Origin: Pisaster brevispinus
Lineage: Eukaryota > Echinodermata > Asteroidea > Forcipulatida > Asteriidae
Assembly: GCA_023634235.1 (NCBI GenBank)
Contig: JAMKCF010000002.1
Coordinates: forward strand, 9,447,591 to 9,511,590
DNA length: 64,000 bases
Direction: 5' to 3'
In this document: piece by piece, positions 34,111 through 47,339 of the stretch
Numbering within the stretch: the stretch's first letter is position 1
Layout: every line of letters begins with the position of its first letter
The notes under the pieces: generated by a model
Seen by the model: the letters and a program-made list of their open reading frames with translations, nothing else
The model's database searches: none
Told to the model about the DNA's origin: nothing
Translations under genes and position numbers: made by a program

Positions 34111-37100
34111 AGTACCCAATGTATATTTTGTCCATCCAAGGAATTTACCGCCAAACGAGTTATCAATTTGCTGAGAAATTTGAGAGGCATTTGTGTTACC
34201 CATAGCGATCTGAATTATTTGCCAAATGAAGAGAAAAGAAAGACTTGGTGACTTCTATTCCACGTCACTTGTTTTAATTGGTGCGGGTGAAATTCCTGAA
34301 AGCTTTCCATCAATGGCATCTTTAAATGCTATTTGTCGGATGGAATGCAACTTTAACGGATACTGGTAACGGGATCCGACTGAGACTCATGTGGGCTGAT
34401 GAGGAGAACAGGTGCTCTCTAGAACCTGTATAGTGTGGCCACACCAAGTGAGATGAAGTAAAGGTGCCCACAGTCGGCAGGTTTTTGAATCCAAGATATG
34501 AGATACGTCACAAGACAGGATTCTCTCTATGGAGGGGATTCTAAATTGAAGTGAATTAACCATTGAATCTGAACAAAGTTCTGAAAAACAATACCTGATG
34601 AAGTCCAAGCTGATTTTGTCCACTGAGAAAATAGCCCACATCGAATGGTAAGTATTGAATTTTGAAAATAAGTCGTTTAGTTTCAATCTGAAGTTTCACA
34701 AATTATAAAGTTGATACTTTTACCAATCCTCCATGGAAATGTTTCCGTCTCAAACACTGTTAGTGACACAAAAACAGCATTTAAAGGCCAAACAACTCAC
34801 TGTTGCTTATTTTAATTGCCACAATCAAAATAAGCTTGTACATAAACATGCACAAAATACCTGAAAACAAGTTATCACTTTCGATGTTTTCACTAATAAA
34901 CAGGATCACCAGGATGGAAATGTATTTACTCTTCCCATGATGTATTTGTGTACCACTGGATTTCAGAGCTTTATAAAAATGGTCAACCCAGTCACAATAC
35001 TATTTTCCCTCTAAACAGCTGTAAGATACAGTGTGCATGGTGCACATGCCAATACATTACATTCGAAGGTTAGATTGGTAAGTGCCTGATGCAACACTAT
35101 ACATGTCACTGTCATGGTGTATACACCCAGCCATGTACCCTGTGGTGTTACGGAGTGTTCATTACACATTACACTGGACTTGGTGACTGGAAAAACACTG
35201 TATACAGCAATAAGCCACAAAACCCATCCCGACACAGATATGGGAATGCTATTTATAAGAGCACAGCTCCAATCATGACTGAAAGTTTGGGGATCTGATG
35301 ACCTCTTTACAAAACAACAGATTGACAACTTTTCTCTGTTTCAATCTAAGGGGTTTAAACACAACTCCACAGTTGAATACAATTACTGCAAAGAATAACT
35401 TCAAATTGTATTAAATCTGTAATGACTAACAAATATGTTGCTCTTTTTTGGTGTCTTGTTTGGGGCTGCAATTTGGGGGTTTCAAGACTAGGAACTTTGC
35501 CAACACTACTACTCTTCCGACAAAATTATTACAAATCTATTCAAAATGTCTTGAGCAGATGATACAGCAACCTCAAATTTGTAAAGTTCTGACACTGATG
35601 AGAAATCCAAACCCTACAGTCGTCAAAGTTTTACAGAAACGTTCTTGGAGTCTATGATGCATTCCAAATCATCAGTTACGGTGATTACAAATTTGAAGTT
35701 TTAAATTCACCTTGGGGTATAATGGTATATCCTGTCAGGCATTCTTGTGTGAAGTTCCTAACAGGAAACTCACAACCTTAAATCAAATACCAATCAACAA
35801 TTTATTTATTATTTTCCCCCCATTTTTTATACATATTTTTTTATACTGGTAAACCAAATGTAGTTTAAATTTCCATTTGAACAACTTCAAATGCACAATC
35901 AATGTCTACTGCCATTTATAAGGAAATGACAATTGTTTTAATATTTTTTTTTTGCGGTGCACACTTTCTGCCTGCAACATTTTGACATGATGTCATGTGT
36001 CACATCATTGATAATAGAGTGAGAGACAACCAGTTTGGCCTATCACCCCCTCTTGTTCACATATGGCAAACTGGTCACCACTAGCTGACAAGTTGACATC
36101 ATATTACAATCACAACAGACCAAAATTAGATGACAAATTTCTTGAACATTAAAGGTATATTCCATTTTCATCCTCATAGTTTTCACCATGCAACCAACTT
36201 GTAAGCAAAACATCAAATTTAGGTGATCCCATTTCAGTGAATACAAGGGGGGAAGTTTATGAATTGTACATGGTTTTCCACTTTCTCATACAAGTAAGGC
36301 TACTGACTTATGCTTATTTCAAGTGCAGCAAATGAAATAAGCATTAGTAATAGAAACATGCTCGTCTTCTGTCTCCAGTTGGACAGTATTCCAAATATTT
36401 CAGACCCATTTCCCTGAAAGATTGGTACAGGTATGAATTTTATTACACATGAGCTTTCAGATTGAAACTAAGTGTTCATTTTTTTGTAGCTTGTCTTTAA
36501 GCCAAGAGGAAGTTTCAGACCCAGTTTTTCCCATCATTGTTTCAAGAGAGGTCCCATGATGAAGAGCCCAGCTCCCCCTGCTGGCTTGCAGGTGCAATGA
36601 ACAAGGCTGCAACAATATTGTGGTTTTCTCAACTGGAATTGAAACCTCACTTGTTGGGTCGTTTTCACAGTCTCGGTGTTATGCAGGAATTTTTGGGAGA
36701 GTGAACTCACAGCACTAGGTTCTTGTAAAACCATTCATAATGTAATTTATTTCACTTTCATGATTCTATTTTACTGTAGTATTGCTGCTTCATACAACAA
36801 CTACTTCAAAATGTTCCAGGGAGGCCAAAATTGAATTCTAATTCACGTCCCTTCTGAAATGTTGGAGCAGCCATCTTGTTTTTCTGTCTTTACTCAAATC
36901 AATTGAGCCACTCTGAGGCTGGGAGGGCAAAGTAGTCAGAACCCTTTTCAGTTTTTGAGAACCAGTGTTCATCATTGCTCTTACAGATGGGGAACATGTT
37001 AACAGCAGTGGCAGCTTGAGAAAGGTTCAATCCATTCAAACAGTTTCACAATAACTTAATACCAGATAACCCAATAACTCAGACACTACTCAAGCTGAGC

Positions 37101-37931
37101 AAGGGAGAAATTCTTTGGTGGTTTAAGTCGTCGGCTTTAACCTTGGTGTGGGAAGAAAGACTTCCACCAAACTCTTAATCCTCAGGAAGTTTAAGCGATT
37201 TTAGTCAAGGCTAAACATATTGAAGTGATCACCATACTCCTAACAACATAACCAGAAAGTTGTTTTGAGAAAAGAAGCCAGTGTGTGTGAACTTTCCTAT
37301 AGTTGAAACTTGTCTTTCTCCATTAGGCATCAAAATTGAAGGACAGTGTTATGTCATTGGTAATTTGATAATACCAACTGATGGAAATATCCCAGGACCA
37401 GCCATGGAAGTGTTGATTACAAAATATCTATTAAAAGTCTGGGAATGTTTCCTATCCTGACCAAAACAACTGTTTATATAATTATTCAGTACAATTCCAG
37501 CAATATTTATTTGCAATGTGCTGAGTTGAGCAGCAGGACTGCAACAGAATGTTTCGGATTGGTAATTATCAGAAATGTACAGTGGTGATTTGATTCTGAA
37601 AGCATATTTTTTAAGTCGGTCTTGGCAGCGATCATTATGAGAAATGTTGCTGCCTGAAATGCTGTTCCAGTCTAGAAAATCGTTCTTGGAATCTTCCCCT
37701 TAATTAAAATTGCCAGGCAATGCAGTTTAATTACGTGCCAGATACTTGACAAGATAATAACAAAACATGAAACCGATATATGCTGTTTTCTTCAAAATGA
37801 TTATGGGCACTGTCTTTCAATGAAAAATCCATGGGTTTGGAACCTTTCGAAAATAACTACTATTTATTTGTTTTATTTTTTTTACTGGGTGATCACAATG
37901 TAAATTCAGAAAATCAAATCAAATATGCTTC
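34111..37931. other. Non-coding stretch
   Basis: No supported gene. Frames such as 34387-34686 and 35011-35328 (minus) lack domain or splice support. A CTCF-like near-palindrome lies at 36568-36584. Confidence 0.5.
36568..36584 (-). promoter_or_regulatory. CTCF-like near-palindrome
   Basis: The minus strand reads CCAGCAGGGGGAGCTGG, differing at one position from the classical CCAGCAGGGGGCGCT core over its first fifteen bases. Sequence match only. Confidence 0.3.
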
Positions 37932-38300
37932 AGAGAATTGGAACCAATGTTAAACCAGTGATAAATCTCTTTATTCTCTCCATTTGATACCTTTTTTGAA
38001 AACAAGAGGAGCTAGAGAATTGGAGCAAATGTTCCCATCCAAATCAGATAAAACTATTGTATTTATGTGTCTTGTAAACGAAAGAATTGGAATGAATGTA
38101 CATGTACTCTTCCAGAAACCATTGGTGTACCATCCCTTTGCAGTATTTCTTGAAAACTAGAGGATTGAAATTAATGTATTCTTTTGTAAACCAACGATAA
38201 ACCATACATTATATAGGCCTATTTCTAAAAAAATAGAGGATTCTACAAAATCAATGATGTACTGTTCCTATGGCAGTGATAGTTATTTGAACATTGTTGA
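37932..38300 (+). repeat. Decayed minisatellite, five units of ~67-82 bp
   Basis: AGAGAATTGGAACCAATGTT (37932), AGAGAATTGGAGCAAATGTT (38014), AAAGAATTGGAATGAATGTA (38081), TAGAGGATTGAAATTAATGT (38158) and AGAGGATTCTACAAAATCAA (38235) begin successive units. Several units end with a T-rich part and a TTGAAAAC or TTGTAAAC motif. Confidence 0.6.
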
Positions 38301-38632
38301 CTGGAAGTTGTTTTAAATGTTCTTGGCAAAGAGAAAAGGTTCTAACCTCAGCACGAATAAATTTGTTAGTCAACGCACAGAGAAAATGGGTATGTTCTAA
38401 TGTAGAAAGAATGAATGTAGCGTACGTAATGAAAACCTGATAAGGGTGAATGTCAGCTTGGAACGCTTCGCACGTCGGTTGGTGATGGGACGGACATAAT
38501 TGGGAAAGGGGACATCAGGCATGTGTTGTCACATTATCCCAGGCAATCATGTCAAATGCCTGGTTACTATGGCAACTCGATGCTAACAAACACGAAAAGG
38601 TGTGATACATTCCCAATGATGTCAGTCTCCAC

Positions 38633-38851
38633 GGCCCAATTTCATTGAGCTGTTAAGCGAGGAAATAATGCTTAACACTGACTGCAAAGCAGAAAACACC
38701 ATTTGGAAAAATTTCTTTGCTAAGCAAAAAAATGAGTGGGGCACCAGTTGCAACAATGTAGAATTTAAGGAATTTGGGCTGGTACCCAAGATTTGTCTGT
38801 GTTTAGCAAGTTTTTGTGCCTAGCAAGTTTTAGGCTTTATGAAATTGGGCC
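38633..38851. mobile_element. Palindromic non-autonomous element, ~219 bp
   Basis: GGCCCAATTTCAT at the left end and ATGAAATTGGGCC at the right end are perfect terminal inverted repeats. Internal GTTAAGC, GCTAAGCA and TTAGCAAG motifs repeat, as in related sea star elements (from memory). There is no coding capacity. The target-site duplication is not clear. Confidence 0.7.
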
Positions 38852-39049
38852 CATGGCATCAGACGCAGCAGTGTCAACAACTACATGACATTTTGGCTGA
38901 TTTGGCAAAGCAAGTTTTGTTGTCAGTGTTCTTAGCTTATAATTGAATCCAGTGCATGTAGGTATGTATATTAAAGAATCAAAATACATCAGATGCAGAC
39001 TATCTTGCACCTGCTAGCAACACACCACTCCGTTGATCTTGACAGACCA
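38852..39049. other. Spacer between two palindromic elements
   Basis: Roughly 200 bases of ordinary AT-rich sequence separate the two related elements. Nothing is recognised in it. Confidence 0.5.
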
Positions 39050-39172
39050 GGACCCAATTACATGACTCTGCTTACTGCAGATTTCTGTGCTTAAGGCCCA
39101 TCGACTCAAAACACTTTACATGGCGTCATAAGCACAGAATTCTGTGGTAAGCAATGCCATGAAAATTGGTCC
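39050..39172. mobile_element. Palindromic non-autonomous element, ~123 bp
   Basis: The left arm (GGACCCAATTACATGACTCT, then GCTTACTGCAGATTTCTGTG) matches the reverse complement of the right arm (GGACCAATTTTCATGGCATT, then GCTTACCACAGAATTCTGTG). The arms are over 40 bases with few differences, so the element can fold on itself almost end to end. The terminus resembles that of the 38633-38851 element, suggesting a shared mobilising transposase. Confidence 0.75.
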
Positions 39173-42100
39173 ATGGGCAGTCTCACATTCTATTACACAT
39201 TTCAAAACGTAATTTACCATACACACACATTACAGAAAAAACGTTCCAATAGAAGGGTGGGCATGTATTATTAATTAGTCAGATGTTCCGAAAACAAACC
39301 ATACAAGTGCTAAGACATATTCCATTCATGCTTTCTGAAAGTTAACTGTACTGTTTAGGCCTAAATAGTTTGGCCACAACTCGTCAACAGCACGTTCTTA
39401 TTGCTTTGTTTTCAAATTAAGCATCCGTCACCCAAATTAAGCACGTTAACAGAAATGCAAATCTTTATAGTCTGTTGGTGTTGCATATTTTCCGAGTGAA
39501 CAACAAATTTTCTGTATTTGGAGGAGTTCCTTGCAAGTTCACTGTACTGCCAAAAAGTATTTGGCCGCAATTCATAAACACTATCTTCTTATTACATTTT
39601 TCTGATATTAAACTTGTCAACATTTGTTATTTGTAAAGGGATCAAGTCATGCCCAATTAAGGTAAATGGTTACCCCATAACTGACATAATATTTGGCCCC
39701 TTAAATCCATATGAAACTCTCATTAAGTATGGCTCCGGTGATTCCGGAATGGCAGGAACCAGACATATACTTCACACCTTTGGTCCATTGCACTAAAGAG
39801 TTTTTTTTTTTTTTTTTTTTTTGCTTTCTTTCTTTCTTCTATTTCAGAATGTCTTGCTTTACCAATGAAGCATGAAGGAGAGAGTTTTCCAGCTGGTTCT
39901 GAACTTATCTCCTTTTACTCTATCCACTGCAATTAGTGTTTGACAAGAGTGGGTCTTGGAATGTGAAATTGCCCTGCTTCAGACAACAATGTTGTCATAA
40001 GAGAAGATACCAAGAATGTTACTACAGCTTATTGAACGACAAACTGCAGGATAGGTCATTTTAAATGTCTTTTTGCTTAACTGATTGCTTAGTTTATGGT
40101 TCTAGCAGTATCAATCCTCCAGAATTGTTTTTCTATGCAAGATATTTTTAAAGTTGAGAACATAGCATTACAAAAAAAACCTGCTTCCACAATAGAAATA
40201 AACACCTGCACCTATTTCAATAGCACAAAATCACTGGAAACAACGACAACAACTTGTGTTGTTACTTCCACCAAAACATGACCACATTCTCAAAGTATAG
40301 TTGTATGGTGTGCTTATTGAAAATCAGAATTTAGGAATGTATTTTTCCTCTTCCGAATAACAATGACGTACTTTTCCTTTTAATTCATGCAGCGATCTGG
40401 AAATAAACATTCAATTGAGAGTCATCAGTCATATGGGGGGCATGGACAGGCCTTTGGAGAATCAAAAAGACATTGTTAGACCGAGACAGGGGGATGAATG
40501 GATCGTGTGAAGGTAATCAATGGGGTAATTTTTAACAAGACTTGTTGTATTAGTGGCAAAGTTGACAAACAGATGTCTGGACTAGATGTCTGGACAAGAA
40601 ACACTTAAATTAGGATGTGGTCTTGAACATGGTTTGACATATGCCTGAAAACAAAATTAATATGATGCAACTATTTTTATTAAGACGAAAAACATGATGT
40701 ACAAATGCAGATAACTTTTTTCCATTTTTTTTCCATTGGAAACCCTTGTTTGAGTTGTGAAATGAAAGGAACCTTTAACAACACAGGTTTATTTTCACAA
40801 TGAACTTAAAGCTACATTTCCAAAATTTTAACTGTCCAAACATTTTAAAAAAATGTCCAAAGAACTCCAATATAAGATGACTTTTGAATTGTGGGCAATT
40901 TGCCCAGTAAAGTTTTCAAACAATCTACAAATAATGTGTCATTCACACATGCACTTTCTGTGTTGAAATTGCGTGCTGGAGAACAATTGTCATAACTTCA
41001 GAGTGCAGTTTATCACAGGAAAGTGGTTTCAACTTTTCCAAGGTACACTGCCTTTAGTACTGCATTGAATTGAAGTCAATTTAGAATAAGACTTAGAAAA
41101 AAAGTTGACTAAAGAAAAGTGGCTTCACCTCAGCTGAGGTAGATTGCTAGGATGATTGTGTTGGAGGGTGGTTTTATTGTATGGCGTGCCTAGCCCCACC
41201 AGCGCCAGGCCCTCGATAAGACCCGATTACAGGGATTATCTTCAAAGAAAGTCAGTCCATCACCCATTCACAATCCTTCTTCCCCCTTGGTGGAATTCAT
41301 CATAACAGGGGGAAAAGGCACTGGCTGACGCACCTGAATGGGGCGAGTTGTCGTCTTATGTAGGGGTGACAATTCGTAACATGTTGCAAGATCTTAATCT
41401 GGGATAAAGTCTGATTACCCTGGTAGTAAGTCACCTAAAGGTGGCTTGTGGTGAGAGAAAGGAGGTCAGGGTGTAGGAACAAAATGGAAAAAGAAACGAG
41501 CCAGCTTCCTCAAAGCTTTTTTCCATCTCGGAAAACACAACTGTAACTTCATGAGGCCGAATGCTTGGACTTTTGACTTTCTGCCAATGGCCACAACTGC
41601 CCTGTCAAATCGGATTGTGCTTCAGGCTGGCTGGATCTCAAGCCAATACAAATTTACTGGGCTACAGTTTCTCCACTACAAATGATGAATACATTAATTG
41701 CTTATAACCCAGCAGGAAATATTTTTGTCAGCTCTGTCAAATCCAATTCCACTTCTTGAATTTATGTAAACCCCATTATTGGTATCACAGGCCTTGCTAA
41801 ATATTAATGCATTCCTTACAGGTTAAGTTATTGTCCAGTTTGCAATGCAGTGAGGATGACAGTGTTTTTCAAATTCAGCTCAAATATCCAGCAAAATGGA
41901 AAATTCCATAATTAAAATTCGTAAGTAAGTAGTCAGACTAAACTAAAACACAGGTGTTAGAAAGGTGGAAGTACTTTGTTTTGGCATTTGGAACAAATAT
42001 ATATATTTATATTTTATAAACATACAAATAACATAGTCTTGATGATTAGGTGCCATTTGGTTTTTACATTGACAAATATAGATAGGTCATAGAGACACTT

Positions 42101-42310
42101 GTGACAACAACAGACTGGTACATTCTTCAAAAGAGGCACTTCAGTAATGATTTATAATGGTAGACAGGGATCCAGGCAGCTCTCACTTCAAAGACAGACA
42201 AAAACACTGGTATAGATATACAATGTTTCTCTTCTGTAGACAAACGTTTACAAATCACAGATGAATTGCATGCATGACATTTATATACTTAAGGTCCCTG
42301 AAGGTAGACT
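39173..42310. other. Non-coding stretch
   Basis: A run of about 25 T lies at 39798-39822. A GC-richer island at about 41160-41480 may be a conserved element. A segment at 40393-40512 is bounded by good splice-like signals but has stops in all frames. No gene is supported. Confidence 0.45.
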
Positions 42311-42311
42311 C

Positions 42312-42625
42312 TTTATTTTCAAAAGAGATTAAGGTCCCTCAGTCATAAACTACACATCTCGATCGCCAACCTCACTTCCGTACGTCTCTACAAAATTCAC
42401 AAATTCTTTGATAGCGTTCCTAAAGAAAAAGGTTTTTGTCCAAACACAGACGAGCAATATCAAGATAATCTTTTGATCGGCCAATCAAATTTTTGACAGA
42501 TGCCCAGAGCAACGATTGTAGGAGAAAATTCAAGAATAAAATATTGCAGTGCTGTGAGGAAGCTTTGCAATGAAAGCATGTAACATGTTTTTTGGGTTCA
42601 CTCCATCTCCACAAGATGCATTCTC
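42312..42625 (-). CDS. Candidate 3' terminal exon of a minus-strand gene
   Basis: A strong acceptor (T/G-rich tract ending CGCCCAG) precedes 42625. Model 1: the exon reads from 42625 in phase 2 to a TAG at 42422-42420 (about 68 codons, containing SLLWASVKNLIGRSKDYLDI), and an AATAAA signal follows at 42317-42312. Model 2: a second acceptor (CTTTTTCTTTAG) precedes 42419, and a short last exon ends FVNFVETYGSEVGDRDV with a TAG at 42352-42350, 33 bases before the same AATAAA. The two models use different frames. The combination of acceptor, open frame, stop and poly(A) signal is the support; I do not recognise the protein, and no upstream exon was identified. It may also be chance. Confidence 0.3.
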
Positions 42626-45600
42626 CTGGGCGAAAAACAACAACAAGTGGGAATTAGCGAGTGCTACAAGCGGTGCCCTCGGAGGAGCGTCTTTAGAAAC
42701 TCATTTGCGCACTTAAGAGTTTTGTCTTTTATTTGGGACGCAGCAGGGACGTACTTTTAAAAACAAAAAACTGAAGGTCCTCAGGGACTGCAAAGCAGAA
42801 GCATTAAGAGACAGCAAGAGGTTTTTATTCTGTAGTAGACAAAGAAATCTCCCTGTGGATAGAGGGTTTTGACAGAAACAGTATTCTTGCAATTTTATTG
42901 TTTCTTGGGGTCAATAACTCTTACTTCAAATCTACGTCTGCAGCTACAATAACATTCCGATTCCAGGGGGAGGAGACAACTGGCCACAATCTGGAATTAC
43001 CATTACACACCCAAATGATTGGACTCCCTGTGGAAAATCGACGCCTCATCAACTCAAAAAACAATCTTTAACATTTTTAGATTGGACAGTTGGATTTTTC
43101 AATCAAACCCTGAAAAACACCGTTTATGGGTGGTAATAATTTATACAGATTCAAAGCAAGAAGGAAACTTCACCATGTGAATGAATTTGTTTTCCCCGCG
43201 TGTCTGCAAATGAGCAATTACAATGCAAAGGCACATCTGTGTGGACGATCAAATTTACAAAGGGAAATGTCATCGTCTTCTAAAAACATGAGGCGGGATG
43301 GGAAACATATTGAACCGAAAGAAAGTTGATGAGTTTCCACCTCCGTGGATGAAGTTTGTTCTGCACATCTCGGGAGGGTCTTAGTTCTACATCATTAGCC
43401 TCAACATATATTGACATATTGAGGGTGAATTCGGGTGTTATGCGCCAGCCAAACAGCGAGAAAAGAACTTGAGTCAACGGCAAAGCGACTGTGGACAATT
43501 GTAAGGGTAGGAGCAGTCAACATCGTCGCTTGTGCACTTTTTTTTCGGGTAAATATCCGCATGTGTGAATTTCGGTGCAGTCATGCCTGAGTCATGCATG
43601 CTGGGGCAAGGCAAGAATAAACTAAATATTTCATGGAGCATTGGTTTAAGAGAAACGGCATTGATTTGTAATGATACAAAAGGCTCAATTGATGTACAAT
43701 TCAAGGTGTTTCTCACAATGTCTGCTTTTTCAAGCTTTGAGATTTCTTATTCCCATTCTCTTGTTGACTGAAATGTTCCCTGTTTTTCTTTTAAAATATG
43801 TTCAGTTTTTAGTTTAAAGATCGCTCAAAACTATTTCAATCTTTGAAAGATAGGTTCTGAGATCTACAATTTTATGTACCAAAACAATTATCGATTTCAG
43901 AGTCTTGATCAGATCAACTGTAAACACAGCTACATGTAGAAACAGTAATGTGTAAAATTGCATTTTGCTTTCAATATGTACACTAATTGATCAACATCAG
44001 AACTCAGAATGCAGAGAAAAAAACAATCCAGCTCACTTTCGTCAGTCTAAAAAACTCATTTGCGAGTTAGGCTCACATGATGTATGGCACAATGCCTTGT
44101 TGGGTCACAAGTCAATGTTAAATTTGAATTCCTCCGACTCGGAATCAAGTGTTTCTATGTCACGTGGTCAGGGGCGAGCTTTTTCTTAGTTACATAATAG
44201 ACAACAAACACCCAAACACAAGTCCCAATGAAATGTGTGGCACAATGATACCAGTCTTAGCTGGTCTGCAGCCTGCCCCTAATCATGTGACATAGCAACA
44301 CCAACCAGTGAATGCAAATCAAGCACTCACTTACAACCAACCAAGGCATTAAATCAGACATCATTCAAATCTAACTCACAAGTCATTTATACATGAGCAA
44401 ATTTTCACACTTTTCTGTAACACCAATGAGCAACAAAATCAAATATTCGACACCTTCAACTGATGGATTATGAAAGTCATTCATAACTTTGATAAATGGA
44501 GTTACAAGTGTATGAGGCCATAAATTTGTCTATGCGGTTCATGCATAATATGCAAAGAAAACGCTGCACAATTCCAATCTTCCTGTTGACAATCTTCACG
44601 ATGGTATTCTCCGTACAATTTTGTAACCCAAGCGTAACAAATGAAGCAACAGCAATGATTCCCCAACTAACCCGCTGAGATTAAGTCAGCTGTGTTCCAC
44701 TGCAAGGATTACACTCGCATCATCCACTCTTGCTTAAATAGCCGGTGTTTACATTTGTTGTAGAGATAGAACAGTCCCAGTGGAGAGTAAAAGAAATCCC
44801 TGATAGGACTGGCGAACTTGTCTAACAAGCTTTGAGTTAATCAAGCGGTGATGATGTTTAAATATTCTATTAACTTACAAACAACTGGATTTTTGCAGGT
44901 AAATTCAGTAAAGAAACTATATTACGGAGATTTTGAGGTCCCTAAACTTGCATAAGTATTACACGGGCAGTGTTTTACATTGTGTTATTGTGACATCCAA
45001 AAAAATGATTAAATTTGTTGGTATGACTGCTGATCTTGTCTACTGATAAGTGATTACATGTATGGTTACAAATTCTGATTCTGTTTTCAGTGGGAGCAAT
45101 AAAAGAAGAAAAAACTAAGTTTCTATGCCAACAAAGCTCTTAAATTCATTGTTTTCTTCATTGTGGGGTGCCACAATACAGTTCCAATCAATATTGAATT
45201 CTTCTTATCAACAAGAATGCAAGTTTTTGATTGTTCTTAGTACTTTTTATCAACATTCAATACTGATGTGACGTTGTTTTTGGCTGCCCTCAATAATGCC
45301 ACCTCCCTTTACAGTCAGCTTTTTCTGACTCCAATGATGCACATTTCCTGCAGCGCAAGGTCTGCACTTCCAGCAGACCACCAGTCCAACGACCTCCAAC
45401 TCCCTCCCCATCACGGCATCATCAAATAATGACTTCATGATTCAAATCGGCACGTCTCGAGATCTGTCCACCAAACTGCGGGTGCTACACATCTCTAGCT
45501 ACCAACGGACACTACCTAATTAATCGTTGGGAACAGCAATTAACGAAGTACCAGCTTCACCAGCCCCCGGATGCCTTGGCTGACATCACAGGACGAAACA

Positions 45601-47339
45601 ATGAGAGGATGTTAATCCCCCAAGGCATGTTGTAGGTTATGGCTGGATTGGGTGCGTAGAATTGTGACGATCGGGAAAAATCATGTTTGCATTTTGTCAT
45701 TAACTCCTGTGAGGTAGGTAGCCAGTCCCGAATTCACTCTAGCCTGTGGAACCTTGTTTTACCACCCGCCCCCACTCCGCAAAAGTCAGAGGGTTTTTGC
45801 AGACTCTCTTTGTGAACTAAAAATGGATTCTTCATTTTCCGTTTAGTAGACTATTTCTTGTAATTCCCAAAACTGAGTATTCAATGTTAAAACCATCAGG
45901 TATTCAGGACTAAAATGCCTAATAAACATCGACAACCCTTCATACTTAAAAGACAAATTTATTAAAAACGTATTTCTCTTACCTGGTTTTCCAGAGGGAG
46001 AAATAATGATATCATCAGGTCACAGGTGAGAAGAGGATGATGAACATGTAAGAAATACAAAAAGAGATTGTTAGCCACAGGATAATATACATTCTTAGTG
46101 ATGGTTCTCAAAAATATCTGAAAGAAATTTTCTTAATATTGCTTTAATACAATTCACAAAATTAACTTAAAGGCAGTTGTCTGACATCAACAAATTTATA
46201 TCTTTCATTTTTTTTGCGGGTTCATATCGTTTCAGATAAATGTCTTTACCTTTTGTGAACCAATCCACAATCCCTTCCCTTACCACCACCCATGCTACAA
46301 CAAAATTCATATTGAGCTAATCAAAGTGTCCAACTAAAATCAGACATAAAAAACAAATTAAAAATCCCCCTCAAAATGTTACTTGGGAATAAAAAAAAAA
46401 ACGGCCGGCTCTATACAAAGAATCACATAATCTTTCCTGAAAAACAGATCTTTTAATTAGTTACAGTCTAAGCCAAGTCAGGTCTTACAACCCCAAACTG
46501 AAATTAAATGAGTTGGAATAATTAAAACAGCTGTAATTAAAAGCCCAGAGTACACGACCTTGTGCCTGTTTTGCATTGACAATGTTAAAGAACTAATCTG
46601 GCTGGAGGGACGCTATTGTAACAACCACGGCTAGCCAACAAGCCTCACAGCCTTTGAGTCACTCACATGGAAGCAGGTGATTTTTGAAATGTAAAGGATA
46701 GAGGTTATTATTTCTACTAAGTTTCTACACTTTAACTTGACGTCTGTGGTCAATTTTACGGACACACGATGTATCTTGTAATATTTTGATTAAATTAAAT
46801 CAACCCTTGCCAGCCACATGGAATTTATAGATTTATTTTGTTGTTGTGTGCATGAAGACTAAACAATCTCTGGCCATGGACACTGGCGATAAGAAACAGG
46901 GTTATTTGTTTTGGGAAATTGATTCTGGTAGGGGGAGACTTCTGGTTTGAGACTTTGAAGAAGGTTAAAAGGAAATTAATTTTTGGAGCGATGAAAGTCT
47001 TTCCGATACGAAAATCTGTTTACTTGACAAGTTTAAGCTGGTGCACATGTATGAGAACTCTATCCAATATATTGTGCAATTATTTCAGGTCGAGGTAAAA
47101 GATAGGTGGAAAGTTTCAAAGTTACAATAGGATGTCAGGTCTTGGGGAAGACTTTGCCAGTCTAGTTTCCTAGTCTGAACTCTAAAGCCGTGAACACAAT
47201 ATTATACTGCAAAATAGAATGTGCCATCATAAAGAAATTAACACTAAATTGACTTTAACACTAAGTCCACTTTTCAACTGCCCCCACTTTAACACTGTCT
47301 GACAATTTAAAACAGCTCCCAAAAGCAGTTTAAAATTGC
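42626..47339. other. Non-coding stretch with GC-richer islands
   Basis: Islands at about 43130-43600 and 45440-45770 have more balanced composition and TAATTA, TAATTAATCG and TAATCC homeodomain or OTX-type motifs. A small frame at 44496-44678 has a hydrophobic stretch but no support as a gene. The remainder is AT-rich and unremarkable. Confidence 0.4.

Noticed and set aside
40393..40512. Possible 120-base exon with good acceptor (CATGCAG) and donor (GAAG|GTAATC)
   Set aside because: All three frames contain a stop; the best frame stops two bases before the donor.
44496..44678. Short frame with a hydrophobic signal-like stretch (PIFLLTIFTMVFSV)
   Set aside because: No convincing donor, no following exon and no cleavage or peptide motif that I can support.
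45710..45717. TGAGGTAG, the start of let-7
   Set aside because: The following bases do not match let-7 and no precursor hairpin is visible.
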